Under the pieces are notes generated by a model, which was not told the origin of the DNA, made no database searches, and saw only the letters and a program-made list of their open reading frames with translations. 64,000 nt of DNA from Herbiconiux sp. A18JL235 (GTDB taxonomy: Bacteria; Actinomycetota; Actinomycetes; Actinomycetales; Microbacteriaceae), in assembly GCF_040939305.1 (NCBI RefSeq), contig NZ_CP162511.1, positions 310,001-374,000 of the forward strand. Reading direction: 5' to 3'. Positions 61,578-64,000 of this stretch are shown one piece after another; positions within the stretch are counted from its first letter, which is position 1; the number at the start of each line of letters is the position of its first letter. Made by a program: the position numbers and the translations under genes.

Positions 61578-62712
61578 CGGCCGCGCCCGAACCACTCGCG
61601 GCACGTGTGCCGGCCCCGTCGGCGCCACCCGCGCCGTCGCCCGCAGACGGTTCCGTCGCCTTGTAGAAGTACAGCTCCCGGCTGTACTCGGCGGCATCCC
61701 ACCCCTGCGCGAAGTACAGCTCGCCACCGAACTCGGCGAGGCCGCCCCAGGCGAGCGACCCGCCGCGGTGCAGCTCGCGCTGGGTGAAGGGCGCGTCGAC
61801 GCTGTAGAGCGCCTGGCCCGCGGCGAGCTCGCCCTCGGCGTCTTGGTAGAAGAAGTCGAGCACCAGGTCGCCCGAGTCGTCGTGCCCGGTGACGGCGCAG
61901 GCCACCTCGAACAGGGTGCCTCCCCACTCGCCGAGGTCGAGGTACTCCTGTGGCTCGAACCGCCAGGTCACCAGGTCGTCGGAGCGGCCCACGTAGCGCA
62001 CGCCGTTGCAGCCCTCGGAGAGGTACATGAGGTACTCGCCGCCGATGCGCACCGCCTCGCCCTTGGTGTTGCGCGGAATGACCGCACCCTTCACCCAGAG
62101 CCTCGTGATCTCGTACGGCACGACGACGCCGCGCTTCTCCCAGTGCACCAGGTCGTCGGAGACGGCGACCATGATGTCGCAGCCGATGCCCTCGAGCGGG
62201 TGGCCGAAGGAGGGGTAGCGCTCGTTCTCCTCGGTGCCCTCGAAGTCCCAGATGCCGTTGTAGAACAGCACGTAGCGCCCGTCGTCGCGCTTGTAGATCT
62301 TCGGGTCTTCGACGCTCAGCACCTCGTTGTCGCGGGTGGGGTAGACGATCGGGTTGCCCGGGTCGTCGACCCAGCCGCCCGCCGCCGTGTAGCTCGCGTG
62401 GCCGATGCGGCTGCACATCGACTCCTTGCGGGGGGATGCGCGGTAGAACAGGTGCAGCGTGTCGCCTTCGACGAGCAGCGACGGGTTGAACACGAAGCCG
62501 TCCTTCCAGCCGATGCCGGTGGGGTCGGGCCACTCCCCGGGCTGGGTGAAGGTGAGCGAGTCGTCGCGCCGGAACGGGCCGATCGCCCAGTCGGGGCGGT
62601 CGGGGTAGACGGCCGAGAACTGGTCGGTGGTGATGTAGGAGATGAGCGGGTCGTCGAAGCGGGTCGCGGTCTCGTAAGCGGCGCGCAGCAGCTCGGTGGA
62701 GATCGGGTGCAT
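61570..62712 (-). CDS. GH130 family beta-mannoside phosphorylase/hydrolase-like enzyme
   Basis: A 380-residue five-bladed propeller-like enzyme. GFVFNPSLLVEGDTLHLFYRASPRKE, RIGHASYT and the family marker SVEDPKIYKRDDGRYVLFY point to GH130, which cleaves beta-1,2- or beta-1,4-mannosides with phosphate or water. It is coupled to the GH2 gene and precedes it. The tail after about residue 355 is low complexity (Ala/Gly/Ser-rich). There is no signal peptide. It belongs with the importer genes upstream. Confidence 0.88.
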   Translation of the reverse strand: MHPISTELLRAAYETATRFDDPLISYITTDQFSAVYPDRPDWAIGPFRRDDSLTFTQPGEWPDPTGIGWKDGFVFNPSLLVEGDTLHLFYRASPRKESMCSRIGHASYTAAGGWVDDPGNPIVYPTRDNEVLSVEDPKIYKRDDGRYVLFYNGIWDFEGTEENERYPSFGHPLEGIGCDIMVAVSDDLVHWEKRGVVVPYEITRLWVKGAVIPRNTKGEAVRIGGEYLMYLSEGCNGVRYVGRSDDLVTWRFEPQEYLDLGEWGGTLFEVACAVTGHDDSGDLVLDFFYQDAEGELAAGQALYSVDAPFTQRELHRGGSLAWGGLAEFGGELYFAQGWDAAEYSRELYFYKATEPSAGDGAGGADGAGTRAASGSGAADA

Positions 62713-62721
62713 GGGTGGTTC

Positions 62722-63555
62722 CTATCCTTTGACGGCCGAGCCGACGTCGGTCGACACGAAGTGGCGCTGGAAGACGATGAAGAGGATGACGACGGGTGCC
62801 GCGAGCACGACAGCGCCGGCGAGCACCGCCCCGTAGGGGTTGGCGGTGGAGGCCGCCACGTTCGTCACGTAGTTGGCGAGCGAGACGGCGAGCGGCTGCA
62901 TCGCCGCGTCTTTGGTGATGAGGAAGGGCCAGAGGAACTCGTTCCACGGCCCGATGAAGGTGAGCAGCACCGCCGTCACGAGTGCCGGCCGCACGAGCGG
63001 CAGGGCCACCCGCCAGAGCAGCTTCAGTTCACCCGCCCCGTCGATGCGCGCGGCGTCGAAGAGCTCGCGCGGCAGCTGCAGGAAGTACTGCCTGAAGATG
63101 AGCACCGCCGTGGAGTTGATGGCGAAGGGCAGGATCATGCCGAGATAGTTGTCGCTCAGCCCGTAGTTGCGTGCGATGAGCACGTAGAGCGGAATCATGA
63201 GCAGCTGGAACGGCACCACCTGCACCAGCAGCACCAGCGCGAAGGTCGCCCCGCGCCCGCGCCACGTGAGGATCGCCAGCGCATACCCGGCGAGCACTCC
63301 GAACACCACGGTGAACAGCACGACGCCGCCGGTGAAGATGCCGGAGTTCACGAGGCCCGCCAGAAGATCGATGCGACTGTTGATGGCCTCGTAGTTCTGC
63401 GTGGTGAGGTTCCCCGGCGAGGGGAACGCGCCCGCCACCGAGGTGTCGGGGCTGGCCTGGAGCGAGCCGACCACCATGTAGTAGAAGGGGAAGAGGAAGA
63501 CCACCGCCCCGAGGCCGAGCACGACCGCTCTGAGTGCGATCTGCATCCTGGTCAT
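62722..63555 (-). CDS. Sugar ABC transporter permease, MalG-like
   Basis: A 277-residue permease. Start MTRMQIALRAVVLGLGAVVFLFPFYYMVVGSLQ, middle FATFALVLLVQVVPFQLLMIPLYVLI, EAA loop ELFDAARIDGAGELKLLWRVALPLVRP, then TFIGPWNEFLWPFLI. The start overlaps the stop of the MalF-like gene (ATGA). It would help import the mannoside used by the GH2/GH130 enzymes downstream. The binding protein presumably lies past the window edge. Confidence 0.94.
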   Translation of the reverse strand: MTRMQIALRAVVLGLGAVVFLFPFYYMVVGSLQASPDTSVAGAFPSPGNLTTQNYEAINSRIDLLAGLVNSGIFTGGVVLFTVVFGVLAGYALAILTWRGRGATFALVLLVQVVPFQLLMIPLYVLIARNYGLSDNYLGMILPFAINSTAVLIFRQYFLQLPRELFDAARIDGAGELKLLWRVALPLVRPALVTAVLLTFIGPWNEFLWPFLITKDAAMQPLAVSLANYVTNVAASTANPYGAVLAGAVVLAAPVVILFIVFQRHFVSTDVGSAVKG

Positions 63556-64000
63556 TCGTCTCTCCCTCCGGCGAAGCGGCGCTGCAGCAGCGCCACGATG
63601 AGCACGGCGATCGTGAGCACGATGCCGAGGGCGGCGGCGAAGCCGGGATGCCCCTGCTGGATGCCGCGCTGGTACATGATGAGCACCGGCGAGGCTGAGG
63701 CACCGTTCGGGCCGCCACCCCCGGTGAGCAGGTAGGGCTCGGTGAACAGGTTCGCCCCGATGACGGTGGAGAGCATGAGCACCAGAACCGTGGCCTGTCT
63801 GACGCCAGGGACGGTGACGGAGAAGAAGCTCCGCACTGCCCCGGCGCCGTCGGTGGAGGCCGACTCGTACAGCTCGCGCGGCACGTTCTGCAGCGCCGCG
63901 AGGTAGAGCAGGATGTAGAACCCGAGCTGCTTCCAGGTGACGAACAGGGCGATGGTCGGCATGGCGAGAGTCGGGTTGACCAGCCACGACGGATCGGGTG
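63552..64000 (-). CDS. Sugar ABC transporter permease, MalF-like, 3' part, 5' end beyond window
   Basis: The coding frame runs to the window edge; WLVNPTLAMPTIALFVTWKQLGFYILLYLAAL and ELYESASTDGAGAVRSFFSVTVPG are the end-half of a MalF/UgpA-like subunit, including the EAA loop. The Met at 63962 lies inside the reading frame and is not the real start. It partners the MalG-like permease. Confidence 0.92.
   Translation of the reverse strand, partial: PDPSWLVNPTLAMPTIALFVTWKQLGFYILLYLAALQNVPRELYESASTDGAGAVRSFFSVTVPGVRQATVLVLMLSTVIGANLFTEPYLLTGGGGPNGASASPVLIMYQRGIQQGHPGFAAALGIVLTIAVLIVALLQRRFAGGRDE

Noticed and set aside
61411..63735. A 774-codon plus-strand frame across the mannoside locus
   Set aside because: It runs antisense to GH2, GH130 and the permeases; composition is charged and repetitive, without any domain.

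Overview
The window is about 64 kb of very GC-rich DNA from a heterotrophic actinobacterium. Supporting signs are the abundant GTG starts, tightly packed operons with 4-nt ATGA/GTGA overlaps, an actinobacterial-type formylglycine-generating enzyme (FGE), and two sugar ABC importers that have no ATPase beside them. A member of the Microbacteriaceae is my best guess, by inference only. There are no rRNA or tRNA genes, CRISPR arrays, insertion sequences or phage genes that I can see, and no non-coding gap longer than about 185 bases.

Region 1 (1-16746) is a sulfatase locus. Leftward from a divergent promoter near 10.7 kb run a family-5 substrate-binding lipoprotein, a sulfatase, two Dpp/Opp-type permeases, a fused double ATPase, a TetR regulator, two more sulfatases and the start of a GH3 glycosidase. 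Rightward run three sulfatases, the FGE that activates them and two small DUF202 membrane proteins. All six sulfatases carry a Cys-type maturation motif (CxPSR or CxPAR) and none has a signal peptide. The locus therefore looks built to import a sulfated compound or oligosaccharide intact and desulfate it in the cytoplasm.

Region 2 (16784-25024) is ordinary housekeeping and regulatory DNA: a WYL regulator, a VOC protein, an amidase with a C-terminal extension, a NarL-type two-component system with a small membrane protein, a rhodanese, an AraC regulator and an acyltransferase.

Region 3 (25135-34059) looks like polyamine or amine uptake and oxidation. It has a PotABCD-type importer, a TetR regulator, an aldehyde dehydrogenase and an FAD amine oxidase, with a GT1 glycosyltransferase unexpectedly coupled to the oxidase. 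Region 4 (34207-38568) has a maltokinase-like sugar kinase overlapping a SIS-domain protein (possible glucosamine salvage), then a glycogen debranching enzyme.

Region 5 (38650-56000) is an accessory glycoside-utilisation island arranged around a FadR-type GntR regulator. Leftward are a GH37-like glycosidase, a GH78 rhamnosidase and a zinc alcohol dehydrogenase. Rightward are an enolase-superfamily dehydratase, a PIG-L deacetylase, a sugar ABC importer without ATPase, an unassigned 846-residue protein, a second GH78 enzyme and a secreted TIM-barrel enzyme interrupted by two related beta-sandwich-like modules. Apart from the last, these enzymes lack export signals.

Region 6 (56094-64000) holds an alditol oxidase and aldo/keto reductase pair, a PadR-DUF2812 pair, and the start of a mannoside locus (GH2 beta-mannosidase-like, GH130, two sugar permeases, the last cut by the window edge).
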